Source: Phenylobacterium sp. CCH9-H3 (GTDB lineage: Bacteria; Pseudomonadota; Alphaproteobacteria; Caulobacterales; Caulobacteraceae). Taken from it: a stretch of 46,295 nt of DNA. The notes beneath the pieces were generated by a model that was not told the origin of the DNA, made no database searches, and saw only the letters and a program-made list of their open reading frames with translations. The stretch covers positions 1-46,295 of the forward strand of contig NZ_LSJI01000111.1 in assembly GCF_001557235.1 (NCBI RefSeq). Direction: 5' to 3'. A program made the position numbers and the translations under genes. Of the stretch, positions 36,737-46,295 are shown piece after piece; positions within the stretch are counted from its first letter, which is position 1; every line of letters begins with the position of its first letter.

Positions 36737-36885
36737 CTCCTCCCCCGCGCAGCGGGGGAGGTGGATCGGCGCCACCGGCGGCGAGACGGAGGGGGCGCGA
36801 AGCCGGAAGCTCGGGGACGCCGCCTTGCGCCCCCTCCACCACTTCGTGGTCCCCCTCCCCCGCTTTGCGGGGGAGGAGCTATCGG
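36737..36885. repeat. G/C-rich palindromic intergenic repeat (copy 3)
   Basis: CTCCTCCCCCGCGCAGCGGG opens it as a hairpin, and CCCCCTCCACCACTTCGTGG with CCTCCCCCGC/GCGGGGGAGG closes it. It lies between parS/mnmG and the mnmE stop and shares modules with 34686-34804 and 40217-40392. Confidence 0.75.
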
Positions 36886-36886
36886 T

Positions 36887-38224
36887 TCACTTCCCGATGC
36901 AGAAGGTGGAGAAGATGCGGCCGAGGACGTGTTCGGGGTCGATGCGGCCGGTGATACGGTCGAGGGCGCGGGCGGCCAGGCGGACGTCTTCGGCCGCGAG
37001 TTCCAGGTGTTCGTCCTGGGCCAGGGCGTGGCGGAGGCGGTCGGCGGCCTCGGTCAGGAGCTCCTGGTGGCGAAGCCGGGTGGCGGCCGGGGGCTCGGCG
37101 CCCTCCAGGGCCTCGACGATCCGCTCTTCCAGCACCCCGCGGATCCAGTCGAGGTCGCCGGGACCCCTGGCCGTGATCTCCGCGACGGCGAGGCCCAGGC
37201 GCCTCGCCTGCCCCGCCGCCCAGGCGCCCGCCGGGCCCACGGCCAGGTCCCGCTTGGTGATCAGACAGAGGTCGCCGGGCCGCAGCTCCATCGGGACGGT
37301 TCCGGTCTCGGCCGACGAGCCGTCCACCAGCCAGAGCCGCAGGTCGGCGCCGGCCGCCCAGGCGCGCGCGCGTCGCACGCCCTCGGCCTCGATCTCGTCC
37401 CCCGTCTCGCGCAGGCCCGCCGTGTCGGCCATCAGGGCCTTGTAGCCTGCCAGGACCATCGGGACCTCGATGATGTCCCGCGTCGTCCCGGGGGTGGCCG
37501 TGACGATGGCGGCGTCGCGGCCGGCCAGGGCGTTCAGCAGGGTGCTCTTGCCGGCGTTGGGCGCGCCGATCAGGGCGATGCGATAGCCCTCGCGGATTCG
37601 CTCGCCCCGCTCCGCGTCGGCCGCCGCGATCTCCAACTCGGCGACCAGTTGTTGCAGCACCGGCCGCGCGCGGGCCGCCACATCCTGCGGCACCTCCTCG
37701 TCCGGAAAGTCGACCGCGGCCTCCAGCATGGCGAGGGCCTCGAGCAGCGCCTCGGTCCAGCGGGCCTGGACATCGGACAGCCGCCCGCCGAGCTGCTCCA
37801 GCGCCTGGCGGCGCTGGGCCTCGGTCTCGGCATCGATGAGGTCGGCGACACCCTCGGCCTGGGCCAAGTCCAGCTTGCCGTTTTCGAAGGCCCGGCGCGT
37901 GAACTCGCCCGGCTCGGCCAGCCGCAGGTCCAGGGCCCGCAGCGCCGCGATCACGGCGCCGACCACGGCCGGCCCGCCGTGCACGTGAAACTCCGCCGCG
38001 TCTTCACCGGTGTAGCTCTCCGGGCCGGCGAAGAAGAGGACCAAGGCCTGATCGATCGCCTCGCCGTCCGGATGCCGCAGGGTCTTGAGGCTCGCGCGCC
38101 GCGGCCGCGGAAGCGCGCCGGCCAGCACCTTCACCGCCGCCCGGGTCGCCGGCCCCGAGACCCGCACCACCGCCACCGCAGCACGGCCCGCGGCCGTGGC
38201 CGGCGCGTAGATCGTATCGGTCAT
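36887..38224 (-). CDS. mnmE: tRNA modification GTPase MnmE
   Basis: A 445-residue protein. The N-terminal tetrahydrofolate-binding domain starts [21 protein letters not shown] helical domain with an inserted Ras-like GTPase (G1 GAPNAGKS at 220-227, [15 protein letters not shown]) follows, and it ends in FCIGK with the conserved Cys. It partners MnmG in wobble-uridine modification. ATG 38224 overlaps the stop of the upstream DUF6489 gene as ATGA. The frame continues further upstream but only as the antisense shadow of the hydrolase gene. Confidence 0.95.
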   Translation of the reverse strand: MTDTIYAPATAAGRAAVAVVRVSGPATRAAVKVLAGALPRPRRASLKTLRHPDGEAIDQALVLFFAGPESYTGEDAAEFHVHGGPAVVGAVIAALRALDLRLAEPGEFTRRAFENGKLDLAQAEGVADLIDAETEAQRRQALEQLGGRLSDVQARWTEALLEALAMLEAAVDFPDEEVPQDVAARARPVLQQLVAELEIAAADAERGERIREGYRIALIGAPNAGKSTLLNALAGRDAAIVTATPGTTRDIIEVPMVLAGYKALMADTAGLRETGDEIEAEGVRRARAWAAGADLRLWLVDGSSAETGTVPMELRPGDLCLITKRDLAVGPAGAWAAGQARRLGLAVAEITARGPGDLDWIRGVLEERIVEALEGAEPPAATRLRHQELLTEAADRLRHALAQDEHLELAAEDVRLAARALDRITGRIDPEHVLGRIFSTFCIGK

Positions 38225-38451
38225 TTCCGGGCGGTCGCGGCTTCCATGAACTTGCGGAACTGCTCCTGGGCGCCCGTTCCGAAGGTCATCCAGTTCTTCA
38301 TGAACTCCTCCGGATTGAGCATGTTGATGTTGGCGTCGACGCGCTTGCTCATCTCGCTCACCAGATGGTCGTTCAGCGCGCTCACGTCCGGCAGGCCCAT
38401 GAACCGCCGGGCTTCCTCCGGGGTGCAATCCACCTCGATGGTCATCTTCAT
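38221..38451 (-). CDS. DUF6489-like small protein
   Basis: A 76-residue protein starting [19 protein letters not shown] and continuing [17 protein letters not shown]. It has no membrane segment, is rich in Met and is probably helical. It matches what I recall of DUF6489 proteins of Caulobacterales, which have no known function. It is translationally coupled to mnmE (ATGA). It could be a PHB/phasin-related or tRNA-modification accessory protein, but nothing in the sequence decides. Confidence 0.6.
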   Translation of the reverse strand: MKMTIEVDCTPEEARRFMGLPDVSALNDHLVSEMSKRVDANINMLNPEEFMKNWMTFGTGAQEQFRKFMEAATARK

Positions 38452-38548
38452 GACGTCTGGCCCTCTCTATCCTCGGCGACCATATGGCCGTGAGCCGCGG
38501 ATGTGCGCTAGTACCCGCTGCCGGGTCAGTAACGAACGAGGACGAAAC

Positions 38549-39244
38549 ATGGGCGAACGCATCAGCATCACGACGCCGGACGGCGAGTTTTCGGCCTATG
38601 TAGCCCGGCCGGCCGCGGCCAAGGCTCCTGCGGTCGTGGTGATCCAGGAGATCTTCGGCGTGAACCAGGTGATGCGCGACATCACCGACGGCCTGGCGGC
38701 CCAGGGCTACCTGGCCATCTGCCCCGATCTGTTCTGGCGGATCGAGCCCGGCATCGACATCACCGACCAGTCCGAGGCCGAATGGAAACGGGCCTTCGAA
38801 CTGTTCAACGCCTTTGACGTCGACCAGGGGGTCAAGGACATCCAGGCGACCATCAAGGCCATCCGCGGCGACGCGGGCTGCAGCGGCAAGGTGGGCGCCG
38901 TCGGCTTCTGCCTGGGTGGCCTGCTGGCCTTCCTCACCGCCACCCGCACCGACGCGGACGCGGCGGTCTCGTACTACGGCGTGGGCCTCGAGAACCGGGT
39001 GGCCGAGGCGGAGAAGCTGACCCGCCCCCTCCTCCTCCATATCGCCGAGGAGGACCAGTTCGTGCCGCAGGAGGCCCAGGCCGTCATCGTCCAGGCGCTG
39101 AAGGACCATCCGCAGATCGAAATCCACACCTACCCCGGCCGCGACCATGCCTTCGCCCGGGTGGGCGGGGAGCACTATGACGAGGCCGACGCCAGGCTGG
39201 CGGGCGGCCGCACCCTGCAGTTCTTCCAGCGGACGATCGGCTGA
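38549..39244 (+). CDS. Dienelactone hydrolase family protein
   Basis: A 231-residue cytosolic alpha/beta hydrolase without signal peptide. The nucleophile Cys121 lies in GFCLGG, the acid in EEDQF and the base His in GRDHAF. The IQEIFGVN oxyanion-side motif is present near residue 33. It may cleave dienelactone-like or other small ester substrates. Its TGA overlaps the ATG of the oxidoreductase gene by one base, so the two form an operon. Confidence 0.85.
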   Translation: MGERISITTPDGEFSAYVARPAAAKAPAVVVIQEIFGVNQVMRDITDGLAAQGYLAICPDLFWRIEPGIDITDQSEAEWKRAFELFNAFDVDQGVKDIQATIKAIRGDAGCSGKVGAVGFCLGGLLAFLTATRTDADAAVSYYGVGLENRVAEAEKLTRPLLLHIAEEDQFVPQEAQAVIVQALKDHPQIEIHTYPGRDHAFARVGGEHYDEADARLAGGRTLQFFQRTIG

Positions 39245-40212
39245 TGCGCGCGGTCCGCTTCGAAAAGACCGGCGGCCCCGAGGTCCTCGAGGTCGTCGAC
39301 ATCGACGCCCCGGAGCCCAAGCCCGGCCAGGCGCGGGTGCGGCACGAGGCCATCGGGATCAACTTCATCGACACCTATCACCGCACCGGTCTCTACCCCG
39401 TGAAGCTGCCCTGCATTCCGGGTGGCGAGGCGGCAGGCGTGGTGGACGCGGTCGGCGAGGGCGTCACGCGGGTGAAGGTGGGCGACCGCGTCGCCTATTC
39501 CGGCGGTTTCGGCGCCTATGCCGAGGCCAATGTCGTGGCGGCGGACCGGCTGGTGACGTTGCCCGACGGCATCGACGCGCGGACCGCCGCGGCCGTGCTG
39601 CTGAAGGGCATGACCACCGAGGCCTTCATCCGCCGGACCTATCCGGTGAAGGCCGGCGAAACAGTGCTGGTGCATGCGGCGGTAGGCGGCGTGGGCCAGA
39701 TCATGACCCAATGGCTGAAGGCCCTGGGCGCGGAGGTGATCGCCACCGTGGGCTCCGAGGCCAAGGCGACTAAGGCCCGCGAACTGGGCGCCGACCACGT
39801 GATCCTCTACCGCGAGCAGGATGTGGCCGCCGAGGTTCGCCGAATCACCGGCGGCAAGGGCGTGCCGGTGGCCTATGACTCGGTGGGCAAGGACACCTTC
39901 GAAGGTACGCTGGGCAGCCTGGCCCGCCGCGGCCTGTTCGTCAGCTTCGGCAACGCCTCGGGACCGGTCCCGCCCTTCCCGCCGGCGCGGCTGGCCCAAG
40001 GGGGCTCGCTGTACCTGACCCGGCCGACCCTGTTCGACTACATCGTCACCACCGAGGAGCTGGAGGCCTCGGCCGCCGCCCTGTTCGACGTGATCCGGTC
40101 AGGCCGGGTGAAGATCGAGATCGGGCAGACGTTTGGGTTGGCCGAGGCGCGGCAGGCGCATGAGGCGCTGGAGGGCCGCGCGACGGTCGGGGCGAGCTTG
40201 CTGATTCCGTAG
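39244..40212 (+). CDS. Quinone oxidoreductase (zeta-crystallin type MDR)
   Basis: A 322-residue medium-chain reductase. [15 protein letters not shown] and [17 protein letters not shown] are the quinone-oxidoreductase hallmarks, and [20 protein letters not shown] is the NADPH-binding Rossmann motif. No structural-zinc Cys cluster is seen, as expected for QOR. It reduces quinones with NADPH, protecting against redox cycling. It overlaps the upstream hydrolase gene by one base. Confidence 0.87.
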   Translation: MRAVRFEKTGGPEVLEVVDIDAPEPKPGQARVRHEAIGINFIDTYHRTGLYPVKLPCIPGGEAAGVVDAVGEGVTRVKVGDRVAYSGGFGAYAEANVVAADRLVTLPDGIDARTAAAVLLKGMTTEAFIRRTYPVKAGETVLVHAAVGGVGQIMTQWLKALGAEVIATVGSEAKATKARELGADHVILYREQDVAAEVRRITGGKGVPVAYDSVGKDTFEGTLGSLARRGLFVSFGNASGPVPPFPPARLAQGGSLYLTRPTLFDYIVTTEELEASAAALFDVIRSGRVKIEIGQTFGLAEARQAHEALEGRATVGASLLIP

Positions 40213-40216
40213 AGAC

Positions 40217-40392
40217 CGCGCCTCCGTCGGCTTCGCCGCCACCTCCCACGTGAAACACGGGGAGGAGCGAGGCTCCTCCCCTGCGGAGCGGGGGAGGTGG
40301 ATCGCCCCGAAGGGGCGAGACGGTGGGGTGCTAGGCGGCCGGGGAAGGCCCCCTCCACCGCTTCGCGGTCCCCCTCCCCCAAGGGGGGGAGG
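40217..40392. repeat. G/C-rich palindromic intergenic repeat (copy 4)
   Basis: CTCCTCCCCTGCGGAGCGGG, then CGCCCCGAAGGGGCGAGACG and CCCCCTCCACCGCTTCGCGG, then CCTCCCCCAAGGGGGGGAGG. The modules match the other copies. It follows the oxidoreductase gene. Confidence 0.75.
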
Positions 40393-40414
40393 AATAGTGG
40401 CGCCCTCTTCTTTT

Positions 40415-40556
40415 GTCATCCCGGTTTTGGCGGAGCCAAAGACCGGGACCCCGATCTGTTGCGGCGGAGATAAGGGTGAGGCGGCAACGCTGTGCATCCT
40501 TTCGGACGCAACACGTCGGGGTCCCGGTCTTCGCCTTGCGGCGAAGCCGGGATGAC
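40415..40556. repeat. Long imperfect inverted repeat of a second family
   Basis: GTCATCCCGG and GACCGGGACCCCGA on the left are mirrored by TCGGGGTCCCGGTC and CCGGGATGAC on the right, across about 140 bp. Each half also contains a small stem (GGCGGAGCC, GCCTTGCGGC). It has the form of a non-autonomous palindromic element. Confidence 0.65.
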
Positions 40557-40569
40557 AGCGGTGGGCGAT

Positions 40570-40595
40570 TTCACTGTTTCACGTGAAACAGTGAA
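40570..40595. promoter_or_regulatory. parS ParB site in the oxidoreductase-rho gap
   Basis: A perfect TGTTTCACGTGAAACA at 40575-40590, extended by flanking TTCAC/GTGAA into a 26-bp perfect palindrome. It lies about 4.6 kb from the candidate origin, the nearest of the three full sites. Confidence 0.92.
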
Positions 40596-40794
40596 GCTCG
40601 TAATACCGGTATGGCCGCGGTGCTACCGCGGGTAGGAAGACGCGCCGGGACACGCCTCGATTGGCGCCGCTCTCGCGCAGGGAAACGGGCAACCCCACGC
40701 CTTCGCGCTCCAAATTCGCCACAGGGCCAATTTGTCCGGGCGGCCTTTGAATAGATGGGGTTTTTCCGCGCGCGAAACACCGCCGTTCGCCCAC

Positions 40795-40822
40795 AAAAAA
40801 GGGCTCCCGTCGCCGGGAGCCC
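40795..40822 (-). terminator. Intrinsic terminator of rho
   Basis: On the minus strand GGGCTCCCGG pairs with its complement around a short loop and is followed by six T residues. It lies about 30 bp after the rho stop. Confidence 0.85.
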
Positions 40823-40853
40823 CTATCCGGTCCGCGATGGCCCCGACCTAGCG

Positions 40854-42281
<1,428 letters not shown>

Positions 42282-42600
42282 TGATTTCACTTTGGAATTC
42301 GCGCGCCACCGGACGGAGTCCGGGTGCGGGCGGGTTAGTCTGTGGGCGCCGGAAGCGCCGATGTTCAACTTCGTCTGGGAGCCGGCTGCGACACGCGGGG
42401 CGTGGAGCCGGAAAAAGGCGGGGCGCGCCGGAGGCCGACGCGTTGTCGAGAGGAACCACGTCTGCGGGGACGGGTCAAGTATTCCTGCCCTTCGGGGGAG
42501 GTGGCGCAAAGCCGCCGGAGGGGGTCCGCTCCAACCTCGGATCACCCCCTCAGTCGGCCTTGCCGACAGCTCCCCCGAAGGGGAGCAACTTATAGATGGG
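42282..42600. other. Intergenic region upstream of rho
   Basis: About 320 bp between hemJ and rho, both on the minus strand. It contains the rho leader and the palindromic repeat copy 5 (42485-42594). No gene is seen. Long rho leaders are often autoregulated, but no specific structure could be assigned here. Confidence 0.5.
42485..42594. repeat. G/C-rich palindromic intergenic repeat (copy 5)
   Basis: CCCTTCGGGGGAGG and CAAAGCCGCCGGAGGGGGTC face CACCCCCTCAGTCGG and AGCTCCCCCGAAGGGG, an inverted arrangement like the copy at 28051. It lies just downstream of hemJ. Confidence 0.7.
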
Positions 42601-43062
42601 CTACCGCGCGCCGAATTGAAGGGTGACGGCGAGGACGGCCACGACGGCGGCGAGGAACGGGAGCTCGTTGGTGGCGCGCCAGAACCTGGCCGACTTCGGG
42701 CGCTGGCCGGCCACGAACTTCTTGTACGAGCCGGACAGGAAGCCGTGCCAGGCGGAGAGGAAGATCACCGCCGCCAGCTTCACCATCATCCACGGCTGCA
42801 GCAGGAAGGCCCACCCCTCCTTGGCCGCATAGACGTGCCACAGGATCAGGCTGACGCCCAAGATCCAGGTCAGGCTCATCGACGGATTGATTATGATCTT
42901 CAACAGCTTGCGCTCCCAGACCTGGAAGTGCGCGTCGAACTCGCTGCCCGGAGGCGCCGTCTCGGTGTGGTAGGCGAACAGGCGGGGCAGGTACATCATC
43001 CCCGCCATCCAGGCGATCACCGCGATGATGTGCAGGCCCCGAAGCAGGTCGAACCAGTTCAT
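42601..43062 (-). CDS. hemJ: Protoporphyrinogen oxidase HemJ
   Basis: A 153-residue integral membrane protein with four hydrophobic helices. [21 protein letters not shown] in helix 1 carries the conserved His, followed by LPRLFAYH and [10 protein letters not shown]. This is the UPF0093/HemJ family, which oxidises protoporphyrinogen IX in bacteria without HemG/HemY. ATG 43062 overlaps the hemH stop as ATGA, making hemE-hemH-hemJ a coupled haem operon that covers steps around protoporphyrin. Confidence 0.82.
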   Translation of the reverse strand: MNWFDLLRGLHIIAVIAWMAGMMYLPRLFAYHTETAPPGSEFDAHFQVWERKLLKIIINPSMSLTWILGVSLILWHVYAAKEGWAFLLQPWMMVKLAAVIFLSAWHGFLSGSYKKFVAGQRPKSARFWRATNELPFLAAVVAVLAVTLQFGAR

Positions 43063-44105
43063 GCCGCCTTGTCCCCCCGGCAGGCGCACTTGCCAAGACC
43101 CGCGGGGCAGGTCCACGGGCCGTGCGGAGCGATGCCCTCGCGCGGCAGGGCCTTTGTCACGGCGCGGGCCAGCTCGCCGATGAACGGCGCCCCAACCCCG
43201 GGCGTGCGGGCGCGCAGGTAGGGGTAGATCTTCAGGTGGTCGGCCAGCTCGCCGTACTCGGAATCGAGCTCGACCAGGGTCTCCACATGCTCGGAGACGA
43301 AGGCGATCGGGCAGACGATGGCGCCCTTGCGATCCTTGGCCACCTGGTGGAGCGCGTCGGTGGTGGAGGGCTCCAGCCATTTCAGCCGCCCGACCCGGCT
43401 CTGGTAGCAGACCTGCCAGTCGGTGAACTCGGGCACGAGCGCCGCCACCGCCGCGGCCGTGGCCTGGATCTGCGCCTCGTAGGGATCGCCGCCGTCCACC
43501 ACCTGCTGCGGCAGGCCGTGGGCCGAGAACAGCAGCCGCACCTGCGACGGTTCGGCCTTCAGCTCGGGGCGGACCCAGGCGTCCCAGACGCGGCGGATCT
43601 CGGCGGCATGGGCCTGCGCCAGGCCGTGGGAGGTGGGATAGCAGCAGACCGTCCGCACCCGTCCCGGCCCCTTATAGGCTCGCGCCCAGTCCTTGAGCGA
43701 CGAGCCGGAGGTGGTGGTCGAATATTGCGGGTAGAGCGGCAGAAGCACGACCTCGTCCGGGGCGTAGGCCGCGACCGCCCTCGCCGTCTCATCGGAAAAG
43801 GGTTTCCAGTAGCGCATGGCGATGAAGACGCGGGCCTCATGCCCCTGCTGCTTCAGCGCCGCCTCAAGCATCACCGCTTGGGCTTCAGTCTCGGGCAGCA
43901 GCGGCGAGCGGCCGCCCATGATGGCGTAGTTGGCCTGGGCGGTCTTGGTGCGGGTGGTGGAGATCAGCGCCGCCAGCGGATAGCGCGCGATCGCCGGCAG
44001 CTGGATGATCGCCGGGTCGCGGAACAGGTTGAACAGGAAGGGCCGGACGGCGTCCAGGCTGTCGGGCCCGCCGAGGTTGAAGAGGACGACGGCGAGCTTG
44101 CTCAT
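43059..44105 (-). CDS. hemH: Ferrochelatase
   Basis: A 348-residue enzyme that inserts iron into protoporphyrin IX. It starts KLAVVLFNLGGPDSLDAVRPF and has LLFSAHGLPQQVVDGGDPY with the catalytic His, then CYQSRVGRLKWLEP and PIAFVSEHVETL. The C-terminal tail has WTCPAGLGKCACRGD; Caulobacter ferrochelatase is known to hold a [2Fe-2S] cluster, and these cysteines are likely ligands together with an upstream Cys. ATG 44105 overlaps the hemE stop (ATGA). Confidence 0.93.
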   Translation of the reverse strand: MSKLAVVLFNLGGPDSLDAVRPFLFNLFRDPAIIQLPAIARYPLAALISTTRTKTAQANYAIMGGRSPLLPETEAQAVMLEAALKQQGHEARVFIAMRYWKPFSDETARAVAAYAPDEVVLLPLYPQYSTTTSGSSLKDWARAYKGPGRVRTVCCYPTSHGLAQAHAAEIRRVWDAWVRPELKAEPSQVRLLFSAHGLPQQVVDGGDPYEAQIQATAAAVAALVPEFTDWQVCYQSRVGRLKWLEPSTTDALHQVAKDRKGAIVCPIAFVSEHVETLVELDSEYGELADHLKIYPYLRARTPGVGAPFIGELARAVTKALPREGIAPHGPWTCPAGLGKCACRGDKAA

Positions 44106-45154
44106 GCCGCCGCCATGGCCTTGGCGGGTTTGCCGGTGACGCGCTCCACCACCCGGGCGATGTGTTCCACGGGCGTATCGGGCATGACGCCGTGGCCGAG
44201 GTTGAAGATGTAGGGCCCATCGCCCCACTGCTGCAGCAGGGTGTCCACCCGCGCGTCCAGCGCCGGGCCGCCGGCCAGCAGCAGCAGGTTGTCGAGGGCG
44301 CCCTGGATCGCCTGTCCGCCCGCCTGGATCCGGCGTCCGAGGGCGGCGCTGGCCTGGGTGTCGAGGGCGACCGCCTGGACCGAAACCTCGGCGGCGTAGC
44401 GTTCCACCAGGGCGCCGGCGCTGCGGGGGAAACCGATGAAGGGCGTGTCGACGCCGGCGGCGCGGACCTTCTCCACGATCCGCCGGTGCGGCCCGACGAC
44501 GATGCGCTCGAACACGTCTTCGGCCAGGTTGTCGGCCCAGCTTTCGAACAGCTTCAGCGCCTGGGCGCCGGCCTTGGCCTGCATCAACAGGTAGCGGGCC
44601 GTGGCCTCGACCAGCACGTCCAGCAGGGCGTCCAGTTCCTCGGGATGGCGGTAGGCGTAGGTGCGGGCGGCCTCGCGCTGGGAGCCGCGGCCCTCCAGCA
44701 TGTAGGTGGCCACCGTCCAGGGGGCGCCGGCGAACCCGATCAGCGCCCGCTCCGGCTCGAGCTCGGCGCGCACCCGGCTGAGAGTCTCGCCGATGTTGGC
44801 CAGCCTGGCGGTCGAGCCCTCGATGGCGTCCTGCAGCGCCCCGATCGGCGGCAAGGCGCCGAGCCGCGGCCCCTCCCCCGCCTCGAACCAGACGTCCTGG
44901 CCAAGGGCGAGCGGGATCAGCAGGATGTCGGCGAAGACGATGGCGGCGTCCATGGGGAAGCGCCGCATGGGCTGCATCGTCGCCTCGGCCGCCATCTCGG
45001 GATCAAAGCAGAAGGCGATGAAGTCCGGCGCCCGGCTCCGTAGCTCGCGGTACTCGGGCAGCGACCGGCCGGCCTGGCGCATGAACCACACCGGCGGGCG
45101 GTCCAGGGTCTCTCCGGCGAGCACGCGCAGGAGGCGGGAGGTCTCGGTCGTCAT
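44102..45154 (-). CDS. hemE: Uroporphyrinogen decarboxylase
   Basis: A 350-residue TIM-barrel enzyme. It has PVWFMRQAGRSLPEYR near the N-terminus, the FADILLIPLALG strand with the essential Asp, FAGAPWTVATYMLEG, and FNLGHGVMPDTPVEH at the C-terminal end. It removes four acetate carboxyls from uroporphyrinogen III. It is the first gene of the hemE-hemH-hemJ operon and is transcribed away from the candidate origin. In Caulobacter the hemE promoters lie within Cori. Confidence 0.96.
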   Translation of the reverse strand: MTTETSRLLRVLAGETLDRPPVWFMRQAGRSLPEYRELRSRAPDFIAFCFDPEMAAEATMQPMRRFPMDAAIVFADILLIPLALGQDVWFEAGEGPRLGALPPIGALQDAIEGSTARLANIGETLSRVRAELEPERALIGFAGAPWTVATYMLEGRGSQREAARTYAYRHPEELDALLDVLVEATARYLLMQAKAGAQALKLFESWADNLAEDVFERIVVGPHRRIVEKVRAAGVDTPFIGFPRSAGALVERYAAEVSVQAVALDTQASAALGRRIQAGGQAIQGALDNLLLLAGGPALDARVDTLLQQWGDGPYIFNLGHGVMPDTPVEHIARVVERVTGKPAKAMAAA

Positions 45155-45284
45155 GGGGGACTTAAAGCCTGCCCTCACCGAAGGCTCAAGTGGGACCCGC
45201 CGAGCCCTTCTTCCCTTCAAATAGAAAGAGTCTTGAAAAGGATTGGAGCAGGGGAAGTAGGACCTGTCGGCAGCGGGGAAAACC

Positions 45285-45305
45285 TTGACGATCCTTTGAC
45301 AATCC
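45285..45305 (+). repeat. Tandem TTGAC-x-ATCC repeat in the candidate origin
   Basis: TTGACGATCC at 45285-45294 and TTGACAATCC at 45296-45305 repeat with an 11-bp period, one helical turn, about 130 bp upstream of hemE. The spacing suggests side-by-side protein binding. Confidence 0.5.
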
Positions 45306-45504
45306 CCCGGTCGTCCCCACTCCGTCCCCGGCTGGCGGCGAACGCTGTGGAGCCCTGTGAATCGCGGGGAACCGCCCCAGGCTCCCTCTGCGGCGCATTA
45401 AGAATTCGGTAACGATTGGGGGGAGAACAGCGGGCGCCGCGCGGGATACCGACTTGCCCCCACCCTCGCCCGGCAAACGGCGCCCCGGCGGGCGGGCCTG
45501 GGGG

Positions 45505-45519
45505 TTAAGGGATGGTTAA
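45505..45519 (+). promoter_or_regulatory. CtrA-binding box in the candidate origin
   Basis: TTAA, seven bases, then TTAA matches the full CtrA consensus TTAA-N7-TTAA. CtrA bound at Cori blocks replication in swarmer cells of Caulobacter. Confidence 0.8.
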
Positions 45520-45653
45520 CGGCGCTTTCCGTCCTCGTGTTCCCCCGGGGCGCCCATCGCGCCGGTTTTGGCGACGATCTATCCCCATCGCCGTCCAGCT
45601 TCGCTAAGAGTGAATCCACAGCTTCCGTCCCCAGGCATATTTTCGGAGCGCCC

Positions 45654-46295
45654 TTGCCGAACTCGCCGCCGCCCAGACTCGCGACCTACTTCCACGTCCA
45701 CCTGGTGTCGGACTCCACGGGGGAGACGCTGAACGCCATGGCGCGCGCGGTGTGCGCCCGCTTCGAGAACGTGCTGCCCATCGAGCACATCTACGCCCTG
45801 GTCCGCTCGCAGCGGCAGCTGGATCGGGCGCTGGGCGATATCGAGGAGGCGCCGGGGATCGTCCTGCACACCATCGTCGACGAGAAGCTGCGCGAGGCGC
45901 TGGAAGAAGGCTGCCGACGGATGGACATGCCCTGCCTGCCGGCCCTGGACCCGCTGGTCAGCGCCATGCAGCGCTACCTGGGGGCGGCCACGACCTCGCG
46001 CGTGGGCGCGCACCTGCGGCTGGACAACGACTACTTCAACCGGATGGACGCCCTGAACTACGCCATCGGCCACGACGACGGCCAGGGCGGGCAGGACCTG
46101 GACCAGGCGGACGTGGTGCTGCTGGGCGTCTCGCGGACCTCGAAGACGCCGACCTGCATCTACCTGGCCCACCGGGGCGTGCGGGCGGCGAACGTGCCGC
46201 TGGTGCCGGGCCGGCCCCTGCCGGAGAAGCTGTTCCAGCTGAACAACACCCTGATCGTCGGCCTGCTGATCTCGCCGGACCGGCTGATCCAGATC
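45654..46295 (+). CDS. ppsR: PEP synthase regulatory protein (PpsR/DUF299), 3' end beyond the window
   Basis: An open frame of 214 codons running off the right edge. YFHVHLVSDSTGETLNAMARA is the conserved DUF299 N-terminus, and LLGVSRTSKTPTCIYLA holds the P-loop-like kinase motif. These bifunctional kinase/phosphorylases control PEP synthase or pyruvate phosphate dikinase by phosphorylation. TTG 45654 is the likely start, preceded by GGAG at 6-nt spacing; no other start codon fits. Its position beside Cori matches the first gene of the Caulobacter chromosome. Confidence 0.9.
   Translation, partial: MPNSPPPRLATYFHVHLVSDSTGETLNAMARAVCARFENVLPIEHIYALVRSQRQLDRALGDIEEAPGIVLHTIVDEKLREALEEGCRRMDMPCLPALDPLVSAMQRYLGAATTSRVGAHLRLDNDYFNRMDALNYAIGHDDGQGGQDLDQADVVLLGVSRTSKTPTCIYLAHRGVRAANVPLVPGRPLPEKLFQLNNTLIVGLLISPDRLIQI

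Larger units (their letters stand above)
40213..40853. other. Long intergenic region with repeats, parS and rho terminator
   Basis: About 640 bp without a credible gene. In order it holds the palindromic repeat (copy 4), a parS half-site CCACGTGAAACA ending at 40257, a second long inverted repeat (40415-40556), a perfect parS (40575), and the rho terminator (40795). Short frames on both strands are repeat-derived. Confidence 0.7.
45155..45653. other. Candidate chromosomal replication origin (Cori-like)
   Basis: About 500 bp without a gene, between hemE and ppsR, the Cori position in Caulobacter crescentus. It contains a perfect CtrA box (45505-45519), three TCCCCA hexamers like Caulobacter DnaA W-boxes (45314, 45582, 45628), DnaA-box-like CTATCCCCA (45579) and GAATCCACA (45612), and two GANTC CcrM methylation sites (45359, 45612). 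A tandem TTGAC-x-ATCC repeat lies at 45285-45305. No firm AT-rich unwinding element was pinpointed. Confidence 0.75.

Noticed and set aside
36725..38548. Upstream part of the 839-aa plus-strand frame ending in the dienelactone hydrolase
   Set aside because: Only the part from 38549 has hydrolase motifs. The rest is antisense to mnmE and runs through an intergenic repeat.

Overview
This window reads as the origin-proximal chromosome of a Caulobacteraceae alphaproteobacterium (Caulobacter or Phenylobacterium type). Evidence: very high GC core genes; the order leuS-lptE-holA / parB-parA-rsmG-mnmG / mnmE / rho / hemJ-hemH-hemE; a gene-free, CtrA-box-bearing interval between hemE and a PEP synthase regulatory (PpsR) gene, which is where Caulobacter crescentus has its origin Cori; parS palindromes; and CenR-like and NtrZ-like genes in the same neighbourhood. 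Identifications rest on reading motifs and remembered gene order; no database search was run.

Region 1 (1-8205) is a lower-GC genomic island. Its core is a minus-strand operon of five genes joined by ATGA or 8-bp overlaps: a ribbon-helix-helix regulator, a 926-aa MmeI/YeeA-like adenine DNA methyltransferase, an SF2 helicase, a GIY-YIG nuclease-like protein and a single-HKD phospholipase-D-fold nuclease. It looks like a multi-gene restriction/anti-phage system that does not match the gene set of DISARM, BREX or classical type I-III systems. The island carries a complete tRNA-Arg(CCG); beside it lies the first 42 nt of a second tRNA-Arg(CCG), probably the chromosomal gene broken on entry. A short C-terminal fragment resembling MsrA sits at the left edge.

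Region 2 (8206-23313) is ordinary chromosome: a cytochrome-fused PQQ dehydrogenase, dnaK-dnaJ, a HExxH protein, a dienelactone hydrolase, ftsK, a UVR-motif protein, lolA, a candidate small RNA or leader, xthA, the response regulator cenR, an L,D-transpeptidase, an AraC regulator and an unassigned exported HExxH protein.

Region 3 (about 23456-25529) is a second, 2-kb insertion. It lies between two diverged copies of the junction formed by the 3' ends of the exported HExxH gene and yggS. It carries a tRNA-Arg-like gene with its own terminator and a three-gene cassette (RHH-like protein, small protein, two-helix membrane protein).

Region 4 (25530-46295) is core again: yggS, a thiE-like gene, ntrZ, a DUF3576 lipoprotein, leuS-lptE-holA, the parAB segregation locus with rsmG, mnmG and mnmE, another dienelactone hydrolase, a quinone oxidoreductase, rho, the haem genes hemJ-hemH-hemE, the candidate origin, and the start of ppsR. 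Three full parS-type sites (one inside mnmG) lie 5-10 kb from the candidate origin, the arrangement expected for ParABS-driven origin segregation. G/C-rich palindromic intergenic repeats recur at 28051, 34686, 36737, 40217 and 42485.
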